DNA of 64,000 nucleotides. Source: SZAS-7 sp964514655. Its GTDB lineage: Bacteria > Chlamydiota > Chlamydiia > Chlamydiales > FEN-1388. Below, piece after piece: positions 42,824 to 49,813 of this stretch. The notes under the pieces were generated by a model that was given only the letters and a program-made list of their open reading frames with translations, did no database searches and was not told the origin of the DNA. The stretch lies in assembly GCA_964514655.1 (NCBI GenBank), contig CAZEQY010000003.1, forward strand, positions 1-64,000, in the 5' to 3' direction. Both the position numbers and the translations under genes were made by a program. The stretch's first letter is position 1, and the number at the start of each line of letters is the position of its first letter.

Positions 42824-43747
42824 ATGTTTTACGTTGTACTGCTATATGCTTTATTTGCGAGTGTGTTTACCGCTTCGAAACAGGCGCTAGAATATGCTCC
42901 TCCCTTCTTTTTGGTCGGCGCGCGCATGATGCTTGCGGCCGTTTGTATGCTGGCGTTTTGTGCGATTTTTAAGAAAGAATCCATAAAAATTAGGCCAAAT
43001 AGCGCTAAAAAGCTCTTTGGACTGGCAATTTTCAATATTTATCTTACAAATGTCTTTGAATTTTGGGGCTTGCAGTATTTAACCTCTTTTAAAACATGTT
43101 TTATATACAGCCTTTCACCTTTTCTCTCTGCGCTTCTGTCCTATTTTATCTTCTCAGAAATAATGACCCGCAAAAAATGGACAGGGCTTGTGGTAGGCTT
43201 TTTAGGATTTATCCCCATCTTGCTAAGTAAAACCTCGCAAGAGGAGCTTGCAGGAGATTTATGGATCTTTTCATGGGCAGAACTTGCCGTTATCGGAGCA
43301 GCCTGTGCCTCAGTGTATGGCTGGATCTTGCTTAAGCAGCTTGTAAACGAAGAGGGCTACTCCCCCTTTAGCGCAAATGGCCTTTCTATGCTTATCGGCG
43401 GCTCCATTGCTCTTTTACACTCGATGTTCACCGAAAACTGGAACCCGACACCTATCCATGGGCCAATTTTACCCTTCTTAGAGTGCACCATATTCTTAAT
43501 TATTGTGTCTAACTGCATTGCCTATAACCTCTACGGCTTTCTTTTAAAGCGCTTTTCGGCAACGTTTATGGCTTTTGCAGGGCTTACAACGCCTCTTTTT
43601 TCGGCTCTTTTTGGCTGGTTTTTCCACAACGAAATACCTACAATTAGTTTTTACATTTCGTTCTTTATCGTATTTTCTGGTCTCTACCTATTCTATCAAG
43701 AAGAACTTGTTAAGCAGCCCGCATTACAACAGAGCTCATCTCCATGA
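42824..43747 (+). CDS. EamA-type drug/metabolite (DMT) permease
   Basis: The 307-residue protein has ten hydrophobic segments in two EamA repeats (for example VVLLYALFASVFTASKQALE, NGLSMLIGGSIALLHSMF). Motifs such as YLTSFKTCFIYSLSPFLSALLSYFI are typical of the family. Intracellular bacteria use such carriers to take up or export amino acids, SAM and other metabolites; the substrate is unknown. It overlaps the next gene by 4 bp. A second EamA gene lies at 47666. Confidence 0.88.
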   Translation: MFYVVLLYALFASVFTASKQALEYAPPFFLVGARMMLAAVCMLAFCAIFKKESIKIRPNSAKKLFGLAIFNIYLTNVFEFWGLQYLTSFKTCFIYSLSPFLSALLSYFIFSEIMTRKKWTGLVVGFLGFIPILLSKTSQEELAGDLWIFSWAELAVIGAACASVYGWILLKQLVNEEGYSPFSANGLSMLIGGSIALLHSMFTENWNPTPIHGPILPFLECTIFLIIVSNCIAYNLYGFLLKRFSATFMAFAGLTTPLFSALFGWFFHNEIPTISFYISFFIVFSGLYLFYQEELVKQPALQQSSSP

Positions 43748-44772
43748 CAGCGACTCAAGCAAAACAAAGCAAGAAGCAAAAACAACCCACTCCTCCTCCT
43801 ACACCTACAGTTAACATCGAGCGCCTATCTACTAGCGCATTTAGCTGCTTTCAGGATATTGTAAAGCGCGAGCTCTTCTTTCATACACTCTTTTTTGGCT
43901 TGGCAGGTATATCCCTCGTCTTATTTTTGGTCTTTTTTTCGTTTCTTTCTGACTCATTTTTGATGGGCATCTTTATTGCCTGCTTTTTCTTTGCCCTCGT
44001 GCTCTACTTTGTACTCAAGATCTACTTTCAAGAGCAAAAGCCACGCGAGCTTATGCAGCTGCGCGATGACTATCTAAAAAATGTAGCCACAAATATAGCT
44101 GAAGCCGCAACAAGCTTTGCAAAGCAGCTTGATCAAAGCAGGATGCAGTATTTTGCTCTTCCCCAATTTCTTGACTTTTTAAAGCCATCACTTGAAAGGG
44201 TGCTCTCAGCATATCACTTTCGCGATGTACACCTCTTTAAAGAACTTTTTTTGCGTACAGCCATTGATGAAAAGGTAAAAGCCGTAAAGCTTGCCCCTAC
44301 AGAAAAAGCCTCTCACGCTGATCTTGCAAATGCCTACATCGCACTTGCAGGGCATTTTCAGGCGCCTTTAGATACAATGAACAGCTCTTCAAAAATTGCT
44401 CAGGTATTTTGGGAGCACTTTCAAACCTTTTCAAGACTTGCTATCGAAGAACTTTTGATTGTTAAAGAGTATGCCCCAAATGACCTATGGGCCTGCACAA
44501 AGCTTGCTGAATGCTACCTTGCCCTCGGCATGCTCGATCAGGCGATTATTGAATATGAAACAATACTAGAAGAAAACCCCCAAGACTCTGAAGCGCTCTT
44601 TAGCTTAGGTACGCTCTACTTTAAGCAGGGGCTACATGGAAAGGGGCTCAAAATATATGCAGAACTTTCTGAACAGGGCTCTTCGAAAGCTCAGGAATTA
44701 ATCAGCCTTTACGGATCTCATGATTCAAGTCATTTCGGGTGTATTCCGCCATCGACAACTCATACTGCCTAA
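43744..44772 (+). CDS. Membrane protein with C-terminal TPR repeats (342 aa)
   Basis: A Gln/Lys/Pro-rich N-terminus precedes two adjacent hydrophobic segments (TLFFGLAGISLVLFLVFFSF, LMGIFIACFFFALVLYFVLK). A helical region and at least two TPR units follow near the C-terminus (NDLWACTKLAECYLALGMLD, DSEALFSLGTLYFKQGLHGK). The TPR domain is probably cytosolic and would recruit partners to the inner membrane. The 3' end overlaps rsmD by 53 bp; both frames look real by family fit. Confidence 0.72.
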   Translation: MTATQAKQSKKQKQPTPPPTPTVNIERLSTSAFSCFQDIVKRELFFHTLFFGLAGISLVLFLVFFSFLSDSFLMGIFIACFFFALVLYFVLKIYFQEQKPRELMQLRDDYLKNVATNIAEAATSFAKQLDQSRMQYFALPQFLDFLKPSLERVLSAYHFRDVHLFKELFLRTAIDEKVKAVKLAPTEKASHADLANAYIALAGHFQAPLDTMNSSSKIAQVFWEHFQTFSRLAIEELLIVKEYAPNDLWACTKLAECYLALGMLDQAIIEYETILEENPQDSEALFSLGTLYFKQGLHGKGLKIYAELSEQGSSKAQELISLYGSHDSSHFGCIPPSTTHTA

Positions 44773-45313
44773 AGGCACCCATACGCGCCCTACTACATCT
44801 CAGGTGCGCCAAGCTGTCTTTAACATCTGCCAAAACGAGGTCGAAGACGCTTGTTTCTTAGATATTTGTGCAGGAAGTGGCAGCATGGGCATAGAAGCCA
44901 TTAGCCGCGGCAGCGCATCTTGCACCTTTATCGAAAAAGAGCCTCACGCTCTTACAGCTATTCGTCAAAACATCAAAAACTTGGGACTTGAAGCATCAAC
45001 TCACATTATGGCTCAAGATGCCCTTATAGCTTTGAAGCTTCTTGAAAAGCAGAATAAAACCTACTCACTCTGCTACTTTGACCCTCCCTACAGCCAAAAG
45101 GGCCAAAATTCTCTGCTTACTGAAAGTGTGCTTACTTTTTTGGATAGGTCAAGCCTGCTTGCCCCAAATGCCACACTATTTATGGAAGAAAGTAAGTATT
45201 TCACTCTAGAAACCATGAGCCTTAGCCGCCTTACCCTCAAAAATACGCGCCGCTTTGGAGATTCTTATCTATTGCATTTTATATCAGCAACTGATAAAGT
45301 AATCACTCAATGA
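44720..45313 (+). CDS. rsmD: 16S rRNA (guanine966-N2)-methyltransferase RsmD
   Basis: The 197-residue SAM-dependent methyltransferase opens with the family pattern VISGVFRHRQLILPKGTHTRPT and VRQAVFNI. Motif I is DICAGSGSMGIEAISRG, and the catalytic DPPY lies in CYFDPPYSQ. It modifies G966 of 16S rRNA in the cytosol. The start at 44720 is supported by the N-terminal motif, even though it lies 53 bp inside the preceding gene. It overlaps the TetR gene by 4 bp. Confidence 0.92.
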   Translation: MIQVISGVFRHRQLILPKGTHTRPTTSQVRQAVFNICQNEVEDACFLDICAGSGSMGIEAISRGSASCTFIEKEPHALTAIRQNIKNLGLEASTHIMAQDALIALKLLEKQNKTYSLCYFDPPYSQKGQNSLLTESVLTFLDRSSLLAPNATLFMEESKYFTLETMSLSRLTLKNTRRFGDSYLLHFISATDKVITQ

Positions 45314-45909
45314 GTGATAGGTATAGAATGAGCTCCCTGAGACAGCAGCAGAAGCTTGCCACTAAACAAAAACTTTTAAAAACTGCGTTTGATGAATTTT
45401 CTACTCATGGCCTCCTTGCGACAAAAACGCTAGATATTGCGAAATCCGCTCAAGTATCACATGGGCTTGTATTTGCGCACTTTCCCACTAAAGAGGCGCT
45501 TGTACTTGCCGTGATAGATGAATTTGGCATGCAGCTCGGACACAAGCTTGAACACGAAATTAAACGCGGCACGCTAGAAGCAGTACTCACCTGCCACGTC
45601 AAAGTACTTGCAGAGTGGGAGCCCTTTTACAGGCAGCTTGTACTTTGTGGACCGCACCTTCCTGAGAATATCCGTGCAGCCATCTTTACCATTCAGTCAG
45701 GCGTTGCCTACTACCTTGAACAGGCACTTATGATCACACCTAAAATGCCGCTTCATATGGTGATAAACTGCTGGCTTGGCCTACTGCATTACTACCTTGC
45801 AAACAAAGATCTTTTTTGTCCAAACGGGTCTCTGCTTGCCACAAAAGGCCCTGAACTTATTCAATTTTATACACACTTAGTAGATGGAACAACTTATGAA
45901 AAAATGTGA
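45310..45909 (+). CDS. TetR/AcrR-family transcriptional regulator
   Basis: The 199-residue protein has an N-terminal helix-turn-helix (TKQKLLKTAFDEFSTHGLLA, then TLDIAKSAQVSHGLVFAHFPTKEALVLAV) and a helical ligand-binding C-terminus. TetR-type regulators are rare in pathogenic Chlamydia, so this suits a larger-genome relative. The target is unknown; neighbours include two permease genes and the zinc-ribbon protein. It is coupled to rsmD by a 4-bp overlap. Confidence 0.88.
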   Translation: MSDRYRMSSLRQQQKLATKQKLLKTAFDEFSTHGLLATKTLDIAKSAQVSHGLVFAHFPTKEALVLAVIDEFGMQLGHKLEHEIKRGTLEAVLTCHVKVLAEWEPFYRQLVLCGPHLPENIRAAIFTIQSGVAYYLEQALMITPKMPLHMVINCWLGLLHYYLANKDLFCPNGSLLATKGPELIQFYTHLVDGTTYEKM

Positions 45910-46144
45910 ATCTTGCACATCGTGCGGAATGCCCTTTCAAAGTGCAAATGACCATGCACTAGGAGACAGCTCTATCCCCTACTGCTCAAGCTGCACTAAT
46001 AGTGACGGCACCTTAAAGACCTATGAAGAGGTATTAGAAGCAACAAAAGGCTACTACATACACGCTCAAGGACTTGATCCACAAGCTGCAAACCGCATGG
46101 CAGAAACGCTCCTCAAGCAGCAGCCTGCCTGGCGCACAAAGTAG
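45896..46144 (+). CDS. Small zinc-ribbon protein (zf-ribbon_2 type)
   Basis: This protein has about 82 residues. CESCTSCGMPF and YCSSCTNSDG provide four cysteines in the C-x2-C...C-x2-C pattern of the putative zinc-ribbon family (CxxCGMP..YCxxC). A helical tail (GLDPQAANRMAETLLKQQ) follows. ATG 45896 (MKKCESC) is preferred over ATG 45884, since GGAAC sits upstream of the former. It overlaps the TetR 3' end and may act with it. Confidence 0.8.
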   Translation: MKKCESCTSCGMPFQSANDHALGDSSIPYCSSCTNSDGTLKTYEEVLEATKGYYIHAQGLDPQAANRMAETLLKQQPAWRTK

Positions 46145-46153
46145 AGTCCCTGA

Positions 46154-46183
46154 TTGACGTAAAAATGCAGTTTACTCCATAAC
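46154..46183 (+). promoter_or_regulatory. Possible promoter for the beta-propeller gene
   Basis: TTGACG (46154-46159) and CATAAC (46178-46183) are 18 bp apart, with GGAGG at 46200-46204 before ATG 46211. Confidence 0.45.
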
Positions 46184-46210
46184 AAAATGCATAGTCATTG
46201 GAGGATTGTT

Positions 46211-47278
46211 ATGCGAACACTAGCTGCTTTTTTGCTCATGCTTTTATCGCCTGTAGGAGCTTCAGAGATAACACTTGCAGGACACATCCACTACTCGCCA
46301 ATTACAAACGACAATACGCTCTACCTCACTATCCATAAAGAAGGCCTTGAAAGTTCTTCTATCGTCGCTATTGAATCAGGAAAAATTCTCTGGCAAGCAC
46401 CTCTTCAGACAGAGTTTGGAGCAGGCCTTGCCTACGCAAACAACCAGGTATTTGCGCACATAAAATCAATGCTAGACAATCCCAATTCGCTATCTTCCTA
46501 TCAGGCAAATGACGGCAAACACAACTACACAAGATACTTGCCAAAACATGCAGAATGGACTGATCCAGTCATAGCAAACAATAAAATCTACATAGTTTCC
46601 GGCGATGACATCTACTGTTTTGACACAAAAACTGGCCGCGATGTCGCAAAAATGCAAAACGCCGCTCACGACATGGTTGAAACGCCTATACGTGCTAATA
46701 CCGCTCTTGTAATGATGGTGTGGCGGGGGCTTGATCTTTATGATTTAGAAACAGATAAGTACCAATTTCACATTAACCTGCCACAAGGTAGCTACTTTAT
46801 AAATAGCAACATAAATGCCCTACCCATCTTTGATGCTTCTCAAAACACTGTTTATGGCTTTTATCGAAATGAATCCGGCAACTGCTTGCATGCCTTTGAC
46901 CTTTCTAGAAAATCCGTAAAGTGGATAAGCGCGCCGATATCACCTAACGCAGCGCTTATTGGCAATGAACTATATGCCCTTAAAGCCTTTGAACAGGTGC
47001 TCTATAGCATTGATACGGCAACCGGCCAAGTAAACTGGCAATGGACACTAGACGATCCAAACAGCGTACTCTTTGAGCCAGTACTTACGCATAACGACCT
47101 TGTCTTTGTGCAAAGCAACACAAAAACCTATGCTATCTCGCGAACCACTCACACGAGCGTATGGGAAATAGAAAAAACAGGCTCCATGGTGCTCGGTAAA
47201 GACGTCCTTTACATTTTGCACTATAACAACACTAATGACACAACTGAAGTAGTAACCATACCACTAGTTGCCAACTAA
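46211..47278 (+). CDS. Secreted PQQ-like beta-propeller protein
   Basis: The 355-residue protein has a signal peptide (MRTLAAFLLMLLSPVGAS) and PQQ/BamB-like blades: SSIVAIESGKILWQAPL, IYCFDTKTGRDVAKM, LHAFDLSRKSVKWISAP, VLYSIDTATGQVNWQW and TYAISRTTHTSVWEIEK. ATG 46211 is chosen because GGAGG lies seven bases before it and the signal peptide begins there; ATG 46187 has no site. BamB-like propellers assist outer-membrane protein assembly, but a cofactor-dependent dehydrogenase is unlikely without the catalytic residues. Location is periplasm. Confidence 0.8.
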   Translation: MRTLAAFLLMLLSPVGASEITLAGHIHYSPITNDNTLYLTIHKEGLESSSIVAIESGKILWQAPLQTEFGAGLAYANNQVFAHIKSMLDNPNSLSSYQANDGKHNYTRYLPKHAEWTDPVIANNKIYIVSGDDIYCFDTKTGRDVAKMQNAAHDMVETPIRANTALVMMVWRGLDLYDLETDKYQFHINLPQGSYFINSNINALPIFDASQNTVYGFYRNESGNCLHAFDLSRKSVKWISAPISPNAALIGNELYALKAFEQVLYSIDTATGQVNWQWTLDDPNSVLFEPVLTHNDLVFVQSNTKTYAISRTTHTSVWEIEKTGSMVLGKDVLYILHYNNTNDTTEVVTIPLVAN

Positions 47279-47285
47279 AATTTTG

Positions 47286-47314
47286 TTGCACTATAAATGA
47301 GGTATTTTTATATC
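47286..47314 (+). promoter_or_regulatory. Promoter of the glycine-zipper gene
   Basis: TTGCAC (47286-47291) and TATATC (47309-47314) are separated by 17 bp. GGAGG lies just before GTG 47342. Confidence 0.5.
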
Positions 47315-47341
47315 TAGCAAAAACTCATTTGGAGGCAACTT

Positions 47342-47662
47342 GTGGATATTTTAACTATAATCACTTCTTTAATTGGTGGTGCAGTTGGTGGCAACGTCGC
47401 TGGCCCTGCAACACAGGAAAAAAACTTAGGCCCTGTAGGCAACACAATTTCTGGTGCTGTTGGCGGAGCTCTTGGCAGCTATATTGTACAGGCTATGGGT
47501 ATAATCAGCGCTATCTCAACAGGCTCATCAGCAGATGTTGCAAATGCTATGGCGGCAGTAGACTGGACGTCACTTTTTGCAAACCTTGGCGTTGGAGCAG
47601 GTGGCGGAGCAATCCTTACAACAGTTGTTACCTATATAAAAGACGCAATAGGTAAGAAATAA
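47342..47662 (+). CDS. Glycine-zipper membrane protein (106 aa)
   Basis: The protein starts at GTG with a GGAGG site. It is small, hydrophobic and Gly/Ala-rich, with GxxxG-type patterns (LIGGAVGGNVAGPA, SGAVGGALGSYIVQAMG, LGVGAGGGAILTTVVTYI). It resembles a widespread bacterial family of unknown function with the pattern GAVGGN..G..NSIAG..GG. Several membrane or oligomeric helices are likely. A frame in +1 also stays open but is a shadow. It converges on an EamA gene. Confidence 0.75.
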   Translation: MDILTIITSLIGGAVGGNVAGPATQEKNLGPVGNTISGAVGGALGSYIVQAMGIISAISTGSSADVANAMAAVDWTSLFANLGVGAGGGAILTTVVTYIKDAIGKK

Positions 47663-47665
47663 CCT

Positions 47666-48526
47666 CTAACGACCCCTAGCAATTATAGTAGTGCCAGCTG
47701 ATGCAATGAGCAAAAAGCCGACAAACTCTAGTAAGCTGGGGGTTTTTCCCCAAATAAGCCACTCAATAATCCCTACAAAGACAACCGTTGTGTACTGAAA
47801 TATGCCAATCTTTGAAGGCTTTGCGTATGAATAGGCCATCGTAAGGCTAAGCTGCATGCCAATAAGAGATAACGCCGTCAATACTGCCATGCCCATGCTC
47901 TGCCACGAGGGCTTTTCAGCATAAAAAAGGGCAAAAGGCAGCATCATGAGCGTAGAAAGCAAAAAAAAGTAATAGACAATTCTAAAGGCAGGATCTGTAG
48001 AGTTAAGCTTTTTTATATAGATAAAGGCTACTGCCAAGGAGGCACCTGACAAAAGCCCCAATATATCTGCAGGGTTGTCAAAAACTGCTCTACTAGGATG
48101 TATCACAAGTATAATGCCAATAAAGCCCACCAAGATGATGAGCCAATCCCTAAGTGAAATTGGCTGCTTAAGCAAAAATATGCCTAAGATGGGAATAAAT
48201 AGAGGCGCTGTATTAAAGAGCAGCGTGGCGTTCATAACAGGAATATACATCATAGCATATGCATAAAGCAGCATAGCCACAATGCCATAGGCTGCACGAA
48301 AAAAGTGGTAGGAAAAATGCTTTGTAGCTAATGCACCTTGCCCTTGAGCCATCACGTATGGGGTTGTAAAAGCTGTTGCTGCTACATAAACCATAAAGGT
48401 AGAAAAAAATGAAGATGAGCCATAGAGACTTACCCCCTTTAAAAAGAGCCCCACAAGGGCACAGAAAAAAAAGGCCGTTATGCTGTACAGAGAGCCCTTG
48501 ATGAGATTTGGTTCAGGTTGTGTCAT
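47666..48526 (-). CDS. EamA-type drug/metabolite (DMT) permease
   Basis: The 286-residue carrier has ten hydrophobic segments in two EamA repeats (PVMNATLLFNTAPLFIPILG, LTALSLIGMQLSLTMAYSYA). Start ATG 48526 (MTQPEPNLIKG) has AAAGGT upstream and leaves 59 bp to the divergent cupin gene; the longer form from 48583 would remove that promoter space. The family includes chlamydial SAM and amino-acid transporters. The substrate is not readable. Confidence 0.87.
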   Translation of the reverse strand: MTQPEPNLIKGSLYSITAFFFCALVGLFLKGVSLYGSSSFFSTFMVYVAATAFTTPYVMAQGQGALATKHFSYHFFRAAYGIVAMLLYAYAMMYIPVMNATLLFNTAPLFIPILGIFLLKQPISLRDWLIILVGFIGIILVIHPSRAVFDNPADILGLLSGASLAVAFIYIKKLNSTDPAFRIVYYFFLLSTLMMLPFALFYAEKPSWQSMGMAVLTALSLIGMQLSLTMAYSYAKPSKIGIFQYTTVVFVGIIEWLIWGKTPSLLEFVGFLLIASAGTTIIARGR

Positions 48527-48585
48527 AAAAATACCTTTACACAATCCGCAGAAGAATGTAAATACGAAAATAACAAGGGGCAAAT

Positions 48586-49704
48586 ATGAAGAAGCTAAAT
48601 CACGAACCTGTTATCGGAAAACTCGGAGCTGATATTGTCGGCCCTACAAATCCATCTCGCGAACGAGAAAACCAAGATGTTATCTGCCCCCCACGAACAG
48701 ATAAAGGTATTGTAGCAAACCTCCGCTGGAGCTTTGCCGACAGCCATATGCGCATCGAAGATGGCGGCTGGGCGCGCGAGACAACAATACGCGAACTTCC
48801 ATCTTCTCCCCAAATTGCCGGCGTAAATATGCGTCTAAAAAAGGGCGCCGTCCGTGAAATGCACTGGCATAGAGAAGCTGAGTGGGCCTACATGCTAAAG
48901 GGAAAGGCAAGGCTCTACGCAATAGATGCTGAAGGCAAAGCCTTTCAAGATGATGTTGAAGAAGGCGATCTATGGTACTTTCCTGCAGGCATACCACACG
49001 CCATACAAGGCCTAGAAGATGATGGCTGCGAATTTTTGCTCGTCTTTGATGATGGCGACTTTTCTGAAGACTCGACATTTTTGCTGACAGACTGGCTGGC
49101 ACACACTCCAAAAGAGGTTCTTGCCAAAAACTTTGGCGTGCCTGAAAGCACCTTTACCAACATTCCAAAAAAAGAACTCTATATCTTTCCGGCAAAAATT
49201 CCACCAAAAAATGGCAAGCAAAAGACTGCCTCTTTTACCCACCGCATGCTTGCTCAAAAACCACTCAAAACAAAAAGCGGCACTGTGCGAATTACCGACT
49301 CATCAAATTTTCCCATCTCAAAGACAATCGCTGCTGGGCTTGTAGAAATAGAACCAGGCGGCATGCGCGAGCTACACTGGCACACAAATACTGATGAATG
49401 GCAGTACTACCTTTCAGGAAAAGCCCGCATGACAGTGTTTGCTTCAGAAGGCACAGCGCGCACCTTTAACTTTCAAGCTGGCGATGTAGGCTCTGTCCCC
49501 TTCCCCATGGCGCACTACATCGAAAATATAGGCACGACAACATTGCGGTTTTTAGAAATTTTTAAAAGCGATCACTTTGCTGATGTCTCTTTAGCCGAGT
49601 GGCTTGCCAAAACCCCTCCAGACATCGTTATGGCACACCTCAACGTCGACGCCTCATTCATCAAAAAACTCCCCAAAACCAAAACCCCGGTCGTCCCAGG
49701 CTAA
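48586..49704 (+). CDS. Oxalate decarboxylase-family bicupin
   Basis: This 372-residue protein has two cupin domains. Each has the Mn-binding set HxH...E...H: REMHWHREAEWAY with GIPHAI, and RELHWHTNTDEWQYY with PMAHYI. Between them SEDST matches the active-site lid of B. subtilis OxdC (SENST), whose Glu supports decarboxylase rather than oxidase activity. The expected reaction is oxalate to formate and CO2, consuming a proton. There is no signal peptide. A good AGGGG site precedes the ATG. The 3' stop abuts repeat copy 3. Such an enzyme is unexpected in chlamydiae. Confidence 0.9.
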   Translation: MKKLNHEPVIGKLGADIVGPTNPSRERENQDVICPPRTDKGIVANLRWSFADSHMRIEDGGWARETTIRELPSSPQIAGVNMRLKKGAVREMHWHREAEWAYMLKGKARLYAIDAEGKAFQDDVEEGDLWYFPAGIPHAIQGLEDDGCEFLLVFDDGDFSEDSTFLLTDWLAHTPKEVLAKNFGVPESTFTNIPKKELYIFPAKIPPKNGKQKTASFTHRMLAQKPLKTKSGTVRITDSSNFPISKTIAAGLVEIEPGGMRELHWHTNTDEWQYYLSGKARMTVFASEGTARTFNFQAGDVGSVPFPMAHYIENIGTTTLRFLEIFKSDHFADVSLAEWLAKTPPDIVMAHLNVDASFIKKLPKTKTPVVPG

Positions 49705-49805
49705 ATGTCGTCAACTTAAGGCTTCTCTCTTAATCTTGATCTTGATCTTAATCTTGACCTCATTCTTCAAGCAGTCTGTGAGAGAAGAAAAAAAAGATTA
49801 AGAGA
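49705..49805. repeat. TCTTRR-hexamer hairpin element, copy 3 (right end lost)
   Basis: The left end (TGTCGTCAACTTAAGG) starts at the base after the bicupin stop. TCTTAA/TCTTGA hexamers follow, then the same loop as copy 2 (CAAGCAGTCTGTGAGAGAAG). The complementary arm breaks off after GATTAAGAGA and runs into nine C residues at the MORN gene stop, so the right terminal repeat is missing. Confidence 0.65.
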
Positions 49806-49813
49806 CCCCCCCC

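Noticed and set aside
47329..47655. Trp/Cys-rich +1-frame open frame over the glycine-zipper gene
   Set aside because: Frame-shifted reading of the glycine-rich codons; the GTG frame has the ribosome site and family-like sequence.
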